A stretch of DNA of 64,000 nucleotides from Actinomadura sp. J1-007 (GCF_009793335.1 NZ_WING01000002.1:1531011-1595010), one strand, 5' to 3'; numbered from the stretch's first letter, positions 1 through 10,026 are shown. Made by a program: numbers and translations. Notes: generated by a model from the sequence alone, not told the origin.

Positions 1-813
1 CTGGAGGCCCTGGTCCACGACCAGGCCGCCCGGTACGCCGGCGGCGGACGGCTGCCCGGCGACCTCCACCACCTGACCGCCCCACCGCCCCCCACCGCGC
101 ACGACGCGCCCGGCGCGGACGGGGCCAGCGGCGCGGACGGCAGGGACCCGCTGTGGGACCACGTCGAGATCGACCCGGGACCCGACAGCGCCCGCCGCGT
201 CAACACCGTCGGCCTGAGCCCCGTCCTGCCCGCCGAATGGCGGCTCGCCGCCTACCGCACCCACCTGCCCGACGAACTCCCCGGCCGCCTGCGCCGCTGG
301 ACCGAGCACCTCGCCGCCGTACGCGACGGACGGCACCGCCCGTACCTGCGCGCCTGGTACGCCCACAGCACCGCCCGGACCCTCGCGCACGAATGGGAAC
401 CCCTGCGCCAACGCGCCCTGACCGCACGCGGCAGCGCCGACGAGTGGGCGGCGCGCCCCGAACTGGTCGAGATCCGCGACCGCGTCCTCACCGAACCGCC
501 ACCGCCCACCCCGCCCGCCCCGTCCTGGCCCGCCACCCCCGCGCACCGCCCCGAGACCGCGGGCACCCCGTACGGGGCGGACGGCTCGTACGGGGCGGAG
601 GGCGCCGCGGCGCGGACCGTCGACGCCGCCCCCTACGCCCGCCTCGCCCGCGAGTGGAACCGCCGCGTCCCCCACGGGCAGAAGGTCCGCGTGACGCTGC
701 CGCCCGACTTCGAGGAGTTCCTCGCCGCCGCCGTGGACGACCCGTGGCTCGACGACTGCCTGCGCTGGCTCCGCGCGGCCGTCCGCGACGGCCACGGCCT
801 CCTCCTCAGGTGA
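1..813 (+). CDS. Unknown protein, C-terminal part (cut by window edge)
   Basis: The frame is open from the first base to a TGA at 811-813, giving about 270 residues with no start in the window. The product is hydrophilic, with a Pro/Ala/Gly-rich stretch near residues 25-45 and another near 165-205. Two Trp-rich helical segments stand out: one around residue 120 with a WYAHSTARTLAHEWE motif, and one at the end with DDPWLDDCLRWLR. No signal peptide or membrane segment is visible in this part. I do not recognise the family. Third codon positions are almost all G or C, which supports this frame as coding. Confidence 0.6.
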   Translation: MEALVHDQAARYAGGGRLPGDLHHLTAPPPPTAHDAPGADGASGADGRDPLWDHVEIDPGPDSARRVNTVGLSPVLPAEWRLAAYRTHLPDELPGRLRRWTEHLAAVRDGRHRPYLRAWYAHSTARTLAHEWEPLRQRALTARGSADEWAARPELVEIRDRVLTEPPPPTPPAPSWPATPAHRPETAGTPYGADGSYGAEGAAARTVDAAPYARLAREWNRRVPHGQKVRVTLPPDFEEFLAAAVDDPWLDDCLRWLRAAVRDGHGLLLR

Positions 814-959
814 CCACCCCACCCCACGCACCCGCCTGACCTGCGGAAAGACCGGTCCCAGAAAAAAGTCGGAGAAAAATCGGCGGCGATGTCGAATCGG
901 CGACCGCCCGTGCGACGCGTCAGCAGAAGGCAACGACCCGGCACGGAAGGAACGCCACC

Positions 960-1394
960 ATGACCGCCACCACGCACACCACCGCCACCCCCACCGCCGG
1001 CACCTCCGCCTCCTCCAACCGCACCGCGCGGCGGGTGCTGTGGGCGGCGCAGATCCTGCTGGCGGCGTTCCTGCTCATCGGGTCGGCCATGCCGAAGTTC
1101 GCCGGGCAGAAGGACGCGATCGAGACGTTCAACCAGATCGGCTGGGGCCAGTGGCTCCGGTACGTGACCGGCGCCGCCGAGGCGGCCGGGGCGATCGGCC
1201 TGCTGATCCCGCGGCTCGCCGGCGTCGCCGCGACCGCCCTCATCGGCCTCATGGCCGGCGCCGCGCTCACCCAGATCCTCGTGCTGGAACCCGCCTGGGC
1301 GGCGCTGCCCGCCGCGTTCGCCGCCGTGTTCGCGCTCATCGCCCGCGACCGCCGCGCCGAGACCCGCGCCCTCCTCCGCACCCTCAAGCGCTGA
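960..1394 (+). CDS. DoxX-like small membrane protein
   Basis: The 144-residue product has four hydrophobic segments (about residues 25-42, 65-85, 88-110 and 112-130). The first carries the pattern seen in DoxX-like proteins, a helix ending in SAMPKFAG. Members of this family are inner-membrane proteins; some are linked to redox or thiosulfate chemistry, but the role of this clade is not known. The ATG at 960 follows a GGAAGGAA ribosome site, and the first 25 residues are a Thr/Ala-rich tail. A strong hairpin follows the gene, so it is probably transcribed alone. Confidence 0.8.
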   Translation: MTATTHTTATPTAGTSASSNRTARRVLWAAQILLAAFLLIGSAMPKFAGQKDAIETFNQIGWGQWLRYVTGAAEAAGAIGLLIPRLAGVAATALIGLMAGAALTQILVLEPAWAALPAAFAAVFALIARDRRAETRALLRTLKR

Positions 1395-1452
1395 CCCCCG
1401 CGCGGAGCCAACGCGCACGGCAGGACGGACGCGCACGGCAGAACGGACGGGA

Positions 1453-1479
1453 ACGGCCCGCGCAGGACGCGCGGGCCGT
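1453..1479 (+). terminator. GC-rich hairpin after the DoxX-like gene
   Basis: ACGGCCCGCGC at 1453-1463 pairs perfectly with GCGCGGGCCGT at 1469-1479 across a 5-base loop. There is no T-run. It lies between the DoxX-like gene and the next start at 1499, so it probably separates the two units. Confidence 0.6.
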
Positions 1480-1498
1480 CCCCGTTAGGGTCGGGCGC

Positions 1499-2128
1499 AT
1501 GGCGGAGACGATCGAGGCGGTCATCGAGGCGCGCGGCGTCGGCGTCGAGCTCGGCGGCGCGCCGATCCTGCGCGCGGTGGACCTGACCGCGGCCCCCGGC
1601 GACCTCGTCGCGGTCGTCGGCCCGAACGGCGTCGGCAAGAGCACCCTGCTGCGCTGCCTGGCCGGGCTCCAGCGCGCGGACGGGCGGATCGGCGTGTTCG
1701 GCCGGGCGCCCGCCGACGAACCCGGGTTCTGGCGCGACGTCGTCCTGGTCGCCGACGAACCCTCCTGGTACCCCGGGCTCAGCACCCGCGAACACCTGGA
1801 ACTGATGCGCGCCGTCCACGGGCCCGCCCGGATGGACGCCGCCGCGGCGCTGGAGCTGTTCGAGCTCACCGGGCGGGCCGACCTGGCGCCGCTCTCCCTG
1901 TCGACCGGGCAGCGCCAGCGGCTGTCGCTGGCCATGGCCCTGCTGCGGCCGAGCCGCCTGCTCCTGCTCGACGAGCCCGAACGCGGCCTGGACGCCGCGT
2001 TCCGCACCCGGCTCGCCGACCTCCTCACCCGGTACGCGGCCGACGGCGGCACGGTGGTGATGGCCACCCACGACCCCCGCCTCGCCGAGGCCACCGGCGC
2101 CCGCGTCCTCACCCTGGAGCCCGCATGA
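1499..2128 (+). CDS. ABC transporter ATP-binding protein
   Basis: This 209-residue ATPase has Walker A GPNGVGKST at residues 41-49, a signature LSTGQRQRLS, Walker B RLLLLDEPE and the H-loop ATHD, so all ATPase motifs are intact. It would energise export or import through the membrane protein encoded next, whose start overlaps its stop as ATGA. The ATG at 1499 sits about 20 bases after a hairpin, and the sequence ahead of it (TTAGGGTCGGGCGC) offers a weak ribosome site. The short length and lack of a C-terminal extension fit heme- or bacitracin-type simple exporters. The substrate cannot be told from sequence. Confidence 0.88.
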   Translation: MAETIEAVIEARGVGVELGGAPILRAVDLTAAPGDLVAVVGPNGVGKSTLLRCLAGLQRADGRIGVFGRAPADEPGFWRDVVLVADEPSWYPGLSTREHLELMRAVHGPARMDAAAALELFELTGRADLAPLSLSTGQRQRLSLAMALLRPSRLLLLDEPERGLDAAFRTRLADLLTRYAADGGTVVMATHDPRLAEATGARVLTLEPA

Positions 2129-3719
2129 CCCCGCGGACCGCCCCACCGGCCCCCCACCCCCACCCGGTCCGGGTCCTGGTCCCAGCGCTGGCGGCGCTCG
2201 CGGGCCCGACGTCGGTGTCGGGGTGGCGGCGGTGCGGGGGCTGGTGCGGTCGCGGCGGCGGGAACGGACCTGGACCGACCGGTACACGATCCTGTTCGGG
2301 GCCGCGGTGGCGTTCGTGCTGGCCGCGCCCGCGGCCGGGCGGGCGGTGGGCGCGGTCCCCGGCGCGGCGGACCCGGCGCGGGCGGGCGCGGGACTCGCCC
2401 TGATCGCGCTGCTGGTCGCCGGGGCGCTGGCAGCGGCGCGGGCGTTCGGGCCGGTGGCGTTGTCACCGGCGGACGCGGCGTGGCTGCTGCTGTCGCCGCT
2501 GCCGCGCCGCGCGGTACTGCGCCGCAGCGCGCTGATCCTGCTGGCGGTGTCCGCGGTGGCCGGCGTGGCGCTCGGGGTGGCGCTGCTCGCCGCGCTCGGC
2601 GCGCCCGACCACGCCACGCTGCGGCTGCTGGCCGCGCTGGCGGTGGGCGCCGCCACGGCGGTCGGCGGGACGTCGGCGGCCGTGCTGGCGCAGGCGTCGC
2701 ACCGGTGGGACGCCTGGCTGCTGGCCGCGATCGGCGTCGCGCTGGCCGCCGCGGCCCTCGCCGCGGTCACGAGCATGGGACCCGGCCGCCACCTCACCAC
2801 CGCCATCGCCGCCGCGCCCGTCCCGGCATGGCTCGCCGCCGCGTCCGCGTCGGCGGCCGCCGCCGCGGTCGCCGCACGCGCCTGGACGGCGCTCGGCCGC
2901 ATCCCCGCGCGGGTCCTGCTGGACGCCTCCACCCGTTCCGGCAACGCCACCGCCGCCGCGCTCAACCTGGACCCCGCGACGCTGACCTGGATCGCCGAGG
3001 ACGCCCGCTGGCGGGGCCGCCGCCTGCGCTCCCGCCCCTGGCCCGCCGCGTTCGGCCCCGTGCGCGTGCGCGGCGCCCTCGCGGTGGCCTGGCAGGAATG
3101 GCGCAGGCTGTCGCGCCGTCCCGTCCGCCTGGCCCTGCTCGCCGCCGCCTGCGCCGTCCCCGCCCTGACCGCCCGCGCGTTCGCCCCCCACGCGCACGCC
3201 GTCCCCGCCGCGGCGGTCGCGGTCCTCGCCGCCGGAGCCCTGGCCGCCGCGGCCGCGGCCACCACCGGCGCGCGGCGCGACGCCGACGACCCCGCACTGG
3301 CCCGCCTGACCCGAGCGCCCCGCCGCGCCGTCCTCGCCGCCCGCGCCCTCCTGCCCGCCCTGCTCGGCGGCGCCTGGCTGACCCTCGCGCTCACCGCGCT
3401 GAACGCCGCCGGAGCGCTCCCGCCCGGCCCCTGGTGGCCGTTCGGCGCCCTGTGCGCGCCCGCACTCGCCGCCGGAGCCCTGCGGATGGCGCGGCGCCGC
3501 CCCGTCGACCACGCCCTGCCCGTGCTCCTGAGCCCGATCGGCTCCCTGCCCACCGGCCCCCTGCTGTGGGCTTTGACCGGCGCCGACCTCGCCGCGCTCG
3601 GCTGCGCCCCCGCCCTCCAAGCCCTGGCGGACGGCCCGTCCCCGTCCCTCGCCGCCGCCCAGGCCGCCACCGGCGCCCTCACCCTGACCGCCTACCTCAC
3701 CCTCAACCCCCGCCCCTGA
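2125..3719 (+). CDS. ABC transporter permease, Ala-rich (frameshifted near its start)
   Basis: The ATG at 2125 overlaps the ATPase stop. That frame gives about 32 residues, then the protein continues in the next frame from about 2223 if one G is restored in the run at 2220-2223. The joined protein has roughly 530 residues and many hydrophobic segments separated by Arg-rich loops, including a DRYTILFGAAVAF first helix and a WQEWRRLSRRPVR cytosolic loop. This is the layout of actinobacterial ABC permeases whose ATPase is a separate gene. If the shift is real, translation would begin at the GTG at 2223. Specificity is unknown. Confidence 0.72.
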
Positions 3720-3795
3720 CCCCCGGGTCCCCTCCACCCCGCGGCCCGGCGGGGGGGACGGGCGGTACGGGCCGTACGGCCCCGTGCGCGCCGTG

Positions 3796-4858
3796 TCAGG
3801 TGGCGAGGGCGGCGGGGTGGCGGGCCGGGACGCGGGGCGGGGCGGTGGGCGGAGGCCAGGTGATCAGGACGTGGCCCCAGGTGAGGCCCGCGCCGAAGCC
3901 GGCCAGCAGCACCAGCTCGCCCGGCTCGACGCCGCGGGTGCGCACGGCGCGGTCCAGCGCGTACGGCAGGCTCGCGGCGCCGATGTTGCCGACCTCGTGC
4001 CCGGCGATGGCGAGCTGGGACGGGTCCAGGCCCGCGTCCGCGGCGAGGGAGGCGACCAGCCGCGGGTTCGGCTGGTGCGGGACGACCAGCGCCAGGTCCG
4101 ACGGCTTGATCCCGGCCGCGTCCGCCGCCTCGGCGACCAGCCGGGGAAGATGTCGGCGATGAAGTCGCGCACCGCGCGGCCGTCCATGTGGATGGTGTGC
4201 CCGAGCCCGGCCAGCGTGCCCGCGCTCGCGGGCGCGCGGCTGCCGCCCGCCGGGATGAGCACGTCGCCCGCGCGCGAGCCGTCCGACCCGAGCGCGACCG
4301 TCCCGATCCCGTACGGGGCGGGCGCCGGCCCGACCACCGCCGCCGAGGCGCCGTCGCCGAACAGCGCCGCGGTCGCCCGGTCCCGGCCGTTGAGGAACCT
4401 GGAGTAGACCTCCACGCCGATCACCAGCGCGTACGGGGACCCGCCGCGCTGGGTGGACAGCCAGCCGACCGCCGCCTGGAGCCCGTACACGAACCCGGTG
4501 CAGGCGGCGGCGACGTCGAACGCGGCGGCCCGCCGCGCGCCGATCAGCGCCTGCACCCGGCACGCCGTGGACGGGCCGAGCTCGTCGGGGTGGAGGTGCC
4601 GAGGACGATCAGCCCGAGGTCGGCCGGCCGCAGCCCGGCCCGTTCCAGCGCGTCCCGGGCGGCCCCGGCGGCCAGGTCCGAGGCGGCCTGCCCGGCCGCC
4701 GCGACGTGCCGGTGCCGGATCCCGGTGCGCGCCTCGATCCAGCCCGGGTCCAGGCCCATCGCGCGCGAGAGGTCCTCGCTGCCGACGCGGCGGCCGGGCA
4801 GGTACGCCCCGGTCCCGCGGATCGCCCATCGCCGCCCGTCGAACGACTGCTCGGTCAT
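3796..4858 (-). CDS. Beta-ketoacyl-ACP synthase III family protein (two frameshifts)
   Basis: Three frames together encode one FabH-like protein of about 353 residues. The N-terminus (4858 to about 4590) has the GTGAYLPGRRV and TGIRHRH motifs. The middle has the active-site Cys in DVAAACTGFVYG (about residue 120). The C-terminal part has the catalytic His in VVPHQPNPRL and Asn in GHEVGNIGAAS. One extra C on the coding strand at each of the runs at 4587-4590 and 4143-4146 restores one frame. FabH-type enzymes condense an acyl-CoA with malonyl-ACP or move acyl groups. It is divergent from an acyltransferase and acyl-CoA oxidase, so a specialised acyl product is more likely than housekeeping fatty acid synthesis. 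Confidence 0.82.
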
Positions 4859-5102
4859 GCGTCGCTCCCCACCCCCCGGCGGCGCCGGCCGGCGCCCGGG
4901 GGTGCTCGTTCCCGTTCCCCGGCCCGCCGGGCCGGGGCGTGTGGCCGTCGGGCCTGGTCCGGCGCTGTATCGCCACGGATGGTTGCCAGACCGATCCCTT
5001 GAGCGAATAATCCCATTTCATGACTTTTTATCCATAACGTTCGGTAAAGCGGGCTTTGTCGGTTAAGGAAAGTGAGCCTTCCGTCGAGGTAAGGAGACCC
5101 GC
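4859..5102. promoter_or_regulatory. Divergent promoter region between the KAS III and acyltransferase genes
   Basis: The 244-base gap holds the most A+T-rich stretch nearby (about 5005-5065, with CATTTCATGACTTTTTATCC), which fits back-to-back promoters. An AAGGAGA ribosome site lies at 5092-5098 ahead of the GTG at 5103. I could not assign clear -10/-35 boxes. Confidence 0.45.
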
Positions 5103-6322
5103 GTGCCCGTACCCGCCCCCTGGCCCCAGGACATCGGGCCCGACGACGCCTGCGCCTTCCTGTTCCCCGGGACGGGCTCGGCGGCACCCCCGACCTGCGG
5201 ACGCTGACCGCGGCCGGGCCCGCGGCCCGCCGCCTCGCCGCCGACGTCGCCGACGCCGTCCAGGAGGGACTGCCGCCCGCCGCGCCCCCGCTGCGCGACC
5301 TGCTGCTGGAACGGCCCGCCCGCTACCGCGAGGCCGCCCGCGCGCCCGGCGTCGCCCAGCTCGCCTCCTACACCGCCTCGGTCGCCGTGGACCGCGTCCT
5401 GCGCGCCTCCGGCGTCACCCCCGCGTACGCGGTCGGGCAGAGCTTCGGAGAGATCGCCGCCCTGGTCTGCGCCGGCGCGTTCACCGTCACCGACGGCGCC
5501 CGCATGGCCGCCGCCCTGGTCGAGGTCCTCGCCCGCCGCGGCCGCGGCGGCGGCATGGGCCTGCTGGAGGCCGGCGAGGACGCCGCCCGCGACCGCATCC
5601 GCCGCGCCGCCGAACCCGACGTCGTCGTCGCCTGCCTCAACGCCCCCGCCGCCACCGTGATCAGCGGACCCGACGGCCCCCTCGAACACGTCCTGCGGAC
5701 CGCCCGCGCCACCGGCGTGCGCGCCGTCCGCCTCGCCGTGCCCTACCTGGCGCACCACCCGGCGATGAGCGGCGCCGACGACGAGTGGTACGAACTGATC
5801 CGCCCCCTCCCGCAGCGCCCCCTCGAACTGCCCGTGCACTCCCCGGTCCGCGGCCGCGCCTACCGCGACGACGACGACCTGCACCGCGCCCTCGCCGACT
5901 GCATCGTCAGACCCGTACGCCTCCCCGCCACCCTGCGCGCCGTCCGCGCCGCCGGCGCCACCGCGTTCGCCGAAGCGGGCGCCGGCGACGCGCTCTGCCA
6001 ATGCGCCCGCCTCACCCTCCCCGGCACCCGCACCCTCGCACCCCTGCGCGCCCCCACCCGGGACCGTTCCCGGAGACTCTCAAACCCCGCCCACCGCACC
6101 CCCTCCGCCGCAGCCGCCCCGCTCACCGGCCCGGACGGCGATGGCAACGCTCACCACACCCCGCCCACCCCCGCGAACACCCCGACCGCCTCCCGGCCGG
6201 ACCCTCGGACGGACGGCCCAGCGGACGGCCGCACGACCAGCCGCGCGGACGCCCACACGGGCCGCACCCCGGACGGCCAAGCGAACCGCGGCCCGGACCA
6301 ACGCCTGAGGGGAGCATCGTGA
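5103..6322 (+). CDS. Stand-alone malonyl/acyl-CoA:ACP acyltransferase (one early frameshift)
   Basis: After a GTG with a strong AAGGAG site, the first residues read PVPAPWPQDIGPDDACAFLFPG, the usual N-terminus of acyltransferase domains. One G missing at 5169-5171 moves the rest into the frame that reads GLGGTPDLRTLTAAG. The nucleophile elbow is GQSFGE (Phe where most have Leu, Ala, Tyr or His) and the second catalytic residue is His in YLAHHPAM. After about residue 320 comes an 80-residue Pro/Thr/Asp-rich tail with no predicted fold. Its stop at 6320-6322 shares a base with the ATG of the next gene. It probably loads an acyl group for the KAS III next door, but no acyl carrier protein is in the window. 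Confidence 0.78.
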
Positions 6323-8427
6323 TGAACGGCCACACCCCCAACGCCCCCGAACCCGCAACCGGCCCCAGCGACGCCACCCCGCCACCGGACGAGACAACGA
6401 ACCGCCCACAGGACCGCCCACCGGCACAGACACCGGCTCAGGCACCGGACCGGGCACGGCAGGGGATAGCGCACAGGCCGACGGATCGGGGACCGGGCCT
6501 GCGACGGCCGGTGGCGGCGGCGGGGGCGCGCAGCGGCCGGCGGCGGGGCGGCGGATCCGGAATTGCTGGAGTTCGTGCGCGGGACGCGCTCGACGCCAAG
6601 ACGCGGCTGCGCGTCGCCGACGCCGTCCCGCCCGGCTTCTTCTCCTACCCGGGCGGGCTCACCGCGCGCGAGCACCAGGCCCTCACCTACGCCCGGCTGC
6701 GCCGCGCCGGGCTCGCCGCCCGCCCGCCCCGAACTGCTGGACGACCCGCCCGCCCTGTGCGCGCTGCTGGACCGCGCCGCAATCGCCGACCCCGCCCTGT
6801 TCCACGTCATGCTGCTGCACTACACCCTCGCGCTCGGGCCGATCCTGCGGTTCGGCGCGGACCGGGAAGGGCCGCGCGAGGCACGGGACGCGCTGGAGAC
6901 GATGGCCTCGTTCGGCACCCTGCTGATGACCGAGGCCGGACGCAGCAACAGCCACCTGTCGCCCCGCACCATCGCCCGCCACGACCCCGGGACCGGCGGG
7001 TTCGTCCTCACCACCCCCGACGCCGAGGCCGCCAAGTTCCCCACCAACACCGCGCACCCGCAGGTCCCCAAGACCGCCGCGGTGTACGCGACGCTCGTCC
7101 ACGGCGGCAGCGAACGCGGCGTGTTCGTGTTCGTGGTGCCGCTGCGCGGCGAGAACGGACGGATCCCGCAGGGCGTCCGGATCACCCCCGCGCCCGAGAC
7201 CACCGGCCTCCAGGTCGACTACGCGGCCGTCCGGCTCGACGGCCTGTGGGTCCCCCGCGAGGCGTGGCTGCGCGACGGCGCCCGCATCGGCGAGGACGGC
7301 TCGTTCCACGACCCCGCCGGCGGCCCGGCGCAGCGCCTGACCCGCTCCATGGCCGTCGCGCCCGCGGTGTGGCGCGCCGTCGTCTCCGCCTCCGCCGCGA
7401 TCACCCGCGCGTCCGCCGGCGTGCTGCTCGCCCACTCGACCGGCCGCACCACCCTCGGCCGCCTCGCGCCCCGCCGCCTGCTGACCGACTACCGCAACCA
7501 GAACGAGGCGGTCCTCGGCGCGCTCGCCTCCGCGTACGCGCTGACCGCCGTCGCCGGACACGCCAAGTCCCGCCGCGCCGCCCCGCCGCCCGCGACCGGG
7601 ACCGGCGGCCCCGCGACCGCGTGGGCGCCCTGGTCCGCCGTCGACCGCGACCTCGCGCTGCTCAAGGCCGCCGCCACCGCCCAGGCCCACGACACCGTGT
7701 CCCGCTGCCGCACGCACAGCGGCGCGCCCGGCTTCGCCGCGACCGACCGGCTGAACGCCTACCGCGGCCTCGCCCACGCCTACACCAGCGCCGGCGGCGA
7801 CAACGAGCTGATCCTGTTCGACACCGCCCGCGCCATGGCCGACCTGGACGGCTACCAGCCGCCCCCGCCCCCGCCCGCGGCCGGGCCGCCCGACGGCGGC
7901 GACCTCGCCTCGCCCCGCGTCTGGCTGCACCTGGCCCGCGACTGCGAACGCCGGATGCGCGACCGCCTGGCCGAACGCGTCGCCGCCGCCCGCGCCCGCG
8001 GCCACGACCCGTTCACCGCCTGGAACGACAACCTGGCCCTGGCCACCCGCACCGCTACCGCCTGCGCCGACCGCACCGTCCTGGAGATCCTCACCGCCGC
8101 CCACGACACCGGCCCCGCGCTCCTGCGCCCCGCCCTGCGCCTGCACGCCCTCGGCTGGCTGGACCGCCGCGCCGGGAACCTGCTGAACGAGGGCGTCGTC
8201 CCGCCCGGCGTCCTCGACGAGGTGTGGGCCCTGCGCCGCGCCGTCTGCGACGAGCTCACCCCCCACGCCGCCGCCCTGGCCGCCGCGTTCGAACTCCCCA
8301 CCGACATCACCGCCGCCCCCACCGCCTTCCTCACCACCCCGCCCCCGACCCCTCTGGTGGTCCGTCCGGCAGCCCGTCCGCGGGCGATCCGTCCGCCGGC
8401 GGTCCGTTCGGCACGCCGCCCGCATGA
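6322..8427 (+). CDS. Acyl-CoA oxidase/dehydrogenase family flavoenzyme (several frameshifts)
   Basis: The start ATG at 6322 overlaps the acyltransferase stop. A Pro/Thr-rich leader of about 75 residues precedes the enzyme domain, which begins PELLEFVRG and continues DALDAKTRLRVADAVPPGFF. Family features include the flavin-binding loop TEAGRSNSHLS, the strand GFVLTTPDAEAAKFPTNTA and helical segments to about residue 660. Shifts fall near 6581, 6728 (this one needs a base removed) and 8350. Correcting the last gives a Gly/Ser/Pro tail ending at the TGA at 8425-8427. Such enzymes introduce an alpha-beta double bond into acyl-CoA using FAD, here probably on the product of the two preceding enzymes. 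The catalytic Glu could not be placed with confidence. Confidence 0.72.
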   Translation: MNGHTPNAPEPATGPSDATPPPDETTNRPQDRPPAQTPAQAPDRARQGIAHRPTDRGPGLRRPVAAAGARSGRRRGGGSGIAGVRARDALDAKTRLRVADAVPPGFFSYPGGLTAREHQALTYARLRRAGLAARPPRTAGRPARPVRAAGPRRNRRPRPVPRHAAALHPRARADPAVRRGPGRAARGTGRAGDDGLVRHPADDRGRTQQQPPVAPHHRPPRPRDRRVRPHHPRRRGRQVPHQHRAPAGPQDRRGVRDARPRRQRTRRVRVRGAAARRERTDPAGRPDHPRARDHRPPGRLRGRPARRPVGPPRGVAARRRPHRRGRLVPRPRRRPGAAPDPLHGRRARGVARRRLRLRRDHPRVRRRAARPLDRPHHPRPPRAPPPADRLPQPERGGPRRARLRVRADRRRRTRQVPPRRPAARDRDRRPRDRVGALVRRRPRPRAAQGRRHRPGPRHRVPLPHAQRRARLRRDRPAERLPRPRPRLHQRRRRQRADPVRHRPRHGRPGRLPAAPAPARGRAARRRRPRLAPRLAAPGPRLRTPDARPPGRTRRRRPRPRPRPVHRLERQPGPGHPHRYRLRRPHRPGDPHRRPRHRPRAPAPRPAPARPRLAGPPRREPAERGRRPARRPRRGVGPAPRRLRRAHPPRRRPGRRVRTPHRHHRRPHRLPHHPAPDPSGGPSGSPSAGDPSAGGPFGTPPA

Positions 8428-8741
8428 CGGCACCGGCGACGCGCCCCTGACCCCGGGGCCCGTCCCGGCTCGTCCTCGCCCGCCCCGGTGGCGCGTCCTG
8501 GCGAACGCCCCGGCCCCGCGACCGTCGTACGCGACCCGCCCCACGCAGCCCCCGAAGGCCCCTGGAAGGCCCTTCAAACGTCCGCCCCTGGGGGTATGTG
8601 GGGTGTTTTGCGCGGCGGAGCCGCACGCCACGCCCGTACTTTCACAAGGAGCTGGGGAACCAGTGCAAGATGGCTACCGTTCTCGTTACAGACCGCGCGG
8701 GCACAGGAGCCCGCTCGGAGGTCGATACGGAGGTAGACACA
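8428..8741. other. Gene-free 314 bases ahead of terD
   Basis: No supported gene. The stretch includes CCCCTGGGGGTATGTGGGGTGTTTTG around 8585-8610 in two overlapping halves and a GGAGGTAG ribosome site at 8727-8734. A frame continuous with terD is open back to 8598, but it lacks the family pattern and is treated as leader. Confidence 0.5.
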
Positions 8742-9317
8742 GTGGGAGTCAGTCTGAGCAAGGGCGGCAACGTCTCGTTGACCAAGGAGGCTCCCGGACT
8801 GACCGCGGTGGTGGTGGGTCTGGGCTGGGACGTGCGGACCACGACCGGAACGGACTTCGACCTGGACGCCAGCGCCCTGCTGTGCTCGGCGGAGAACAAG
8901 GTGCGGTCGGACCAGGACTTCGTGTTCTTCAACAACCTGAAGAGCCCCGACGGGTCCGTCGAGCACACCGGCGACAACCTCACCGGTGAGGGCGAGGGCG
9001 ACGACGAGCAGATCAAGGTGAACCTCGCGACGGTCCCCGCCGACGTCGCCAAGATCGTGTTCCCGGTGTCGATCTACGACGCCGACGGCCGCCAGCAGAG
9101 CTTCGGCCAGGTCCGCAACGCGTTCATCCGCGTCGTCAACCAGGCCGACAACAGCGAGCTCGCCCGCTACGACCTGTCCGAGGACGCCTCGACCGAGACC
9201 GCCATGGTCTTCGGCGAGCTGTACCGCAACGGCGCGGAGTGGAAGTTCCGCGCGGTCGGCCAGGGCTACGCCTCGGGCCTGTCGGGCATCGCGTCCGACT
9301 TCGGGGTGAACGTCTGA
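8742..9317 (+). CDS. terD: TerD family calcium-binding stress protein
   Basis: The GTG at 8742 follows GGAGG by a normal distance and gives a 191-residue protein starting GVSLSKGGNVSLTKEAPGL, the exact type of TerD N-terminus. Family features are GLGWDVR, the DFDLDASALL strand, DFVFFNNLKSPDGSVEHTGDN, and GEGDDEQIKVNL, whose acidic residues bind calcium in studied members. TerD proteins are linked to tellurite resistance, stress and cell-surface or developmental traits in actinomycetes. No other ter genes lie next to it, and a strong hairpin ends the unit, so it is monocistronic. Confidence 0.95.
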   Translation: MGVSLSKGGNVSLTKEAPGLTAVVVGLGWDVRTTTGTDFDLDASALLCSAENKVRSDQDFVFFNNLKSPDGSVEHTGDNLTGEGEGDDEQIKVNLATVPADVAKIVFPVSIYDADGRQQSFGQVRNAFIRVVNQADNSELARYDLSEDASTETAMVFGELYRNGAEWKFRAVGQGYASGLSGIASDFGVNV

Positions 9318-9358
9318 CCGACCGGTCCCGCTCCGAGGACCGGTTCCGCAGACGGAAC

Positions 9359-9402
9359 GGGCGGGCGGCCCGCGCATGACGCGCGGGCCGCCCGCCCTTT
9401 TC
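9359..9402 (+). terminator. Rho-independent terminator after terD
   Basis: A 16-base arm ending at 9375 pairs with GCGCGGGCCGCCCGCC at 9381-9396 across a 5-base loop, followed by CTTTTC. It lies about 45 bases after the terD stop. Confidence 0.85.
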
Positions 9403-9601
9403 CGCACCCGCACCCGTTCGCCGTTCCCGTTCGCCGCCCGCGCGGCACGGCACCGCGTTCGTCCGCACGCCACCGCACCACGCCCGCGGGCCACCGCTCT
9501 GCGACCGCACGGCCTTGCACGACGTCCGCACGGCATTACTACGCGCCCTCGCGCCTCGCGCCTTGGCGCTTCGCTTGGCGCGGTCGGCGTCTCAGGTCGG
9601 A

Positions 9602-10026
9602 TCAGGGCAGGGGGACGACGGCGAGGGCCTCGACCTCGATGAGCAGGTCGTCGCGGACCAGCCGGGACACCTCCACCAGCGTGCTGGCCGGTTCGACGCC
9701 CCGCGGCAGCATCGCGTCGCGCACCGCGCGGACCACGCCGACCTGATCCGCGTCCCGCAGGAAGTAGCCCAGGCGGATCACGTGCTCCCACCCGGCGGAC
9801 GCGGCGTCCAGCGCGGCGCCGAGATTGGTGAACACCTGCCGCGTCTGCGCCTCCAGGTCTCCCGGGCCGACGAGCTCGCCGCGCCCGTCCAGCGCGATCT
9901 GGCCGCTGACGACGACGAGCCGTCCGGGAACGTCCACGGAGACGACATGGCTGTAGCCGGGCCGGGCGCGAGGCCCGGCGCGGCGATCCGGCGGACGCCG
10001 CCGCCGCGTGAGTGCTGGTCGGTCAT
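9602..10026 (-). CDS. RidA/YjgF family protein (one frameshift)
   Basis: The 3' frame gives 111 residues: a strand VVVSGQIALDG, then TRQVFTNLGAALDAA, DQVGVVRAVRD and a C-terminal STLVEVSRLVRDDLLIEVEALAVV, the standard RidA fold with its conserved Arg in the final segment. The family's N-terminal GYSHVVSVDVPGR is in another frame just upstream and joins if one base is restored near 9960-9968. The full gene then starts at the ATG at 10026. RidA enzymes hydrolyse reactive enamine/imine intermediates of amino acid breakdown. It is divergent from nothing and lies alone between terD and a GNAT gene. Confidence 0.82.

Noticed and set aside
3763..3786. Hairpin between the ABC permease and KAS III genes
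   Set aside because: The arms ACGGGCC and GGCCCCGT pair imperfectly; too weak to call.
5056..8427. One long plus-strand frame over the acyltransferase and oxidase genes
   Set aside because: Most of it is Arg/Pro-rich without family features. Real motifs lie in other frames; only short pieces belong to the oxidase.
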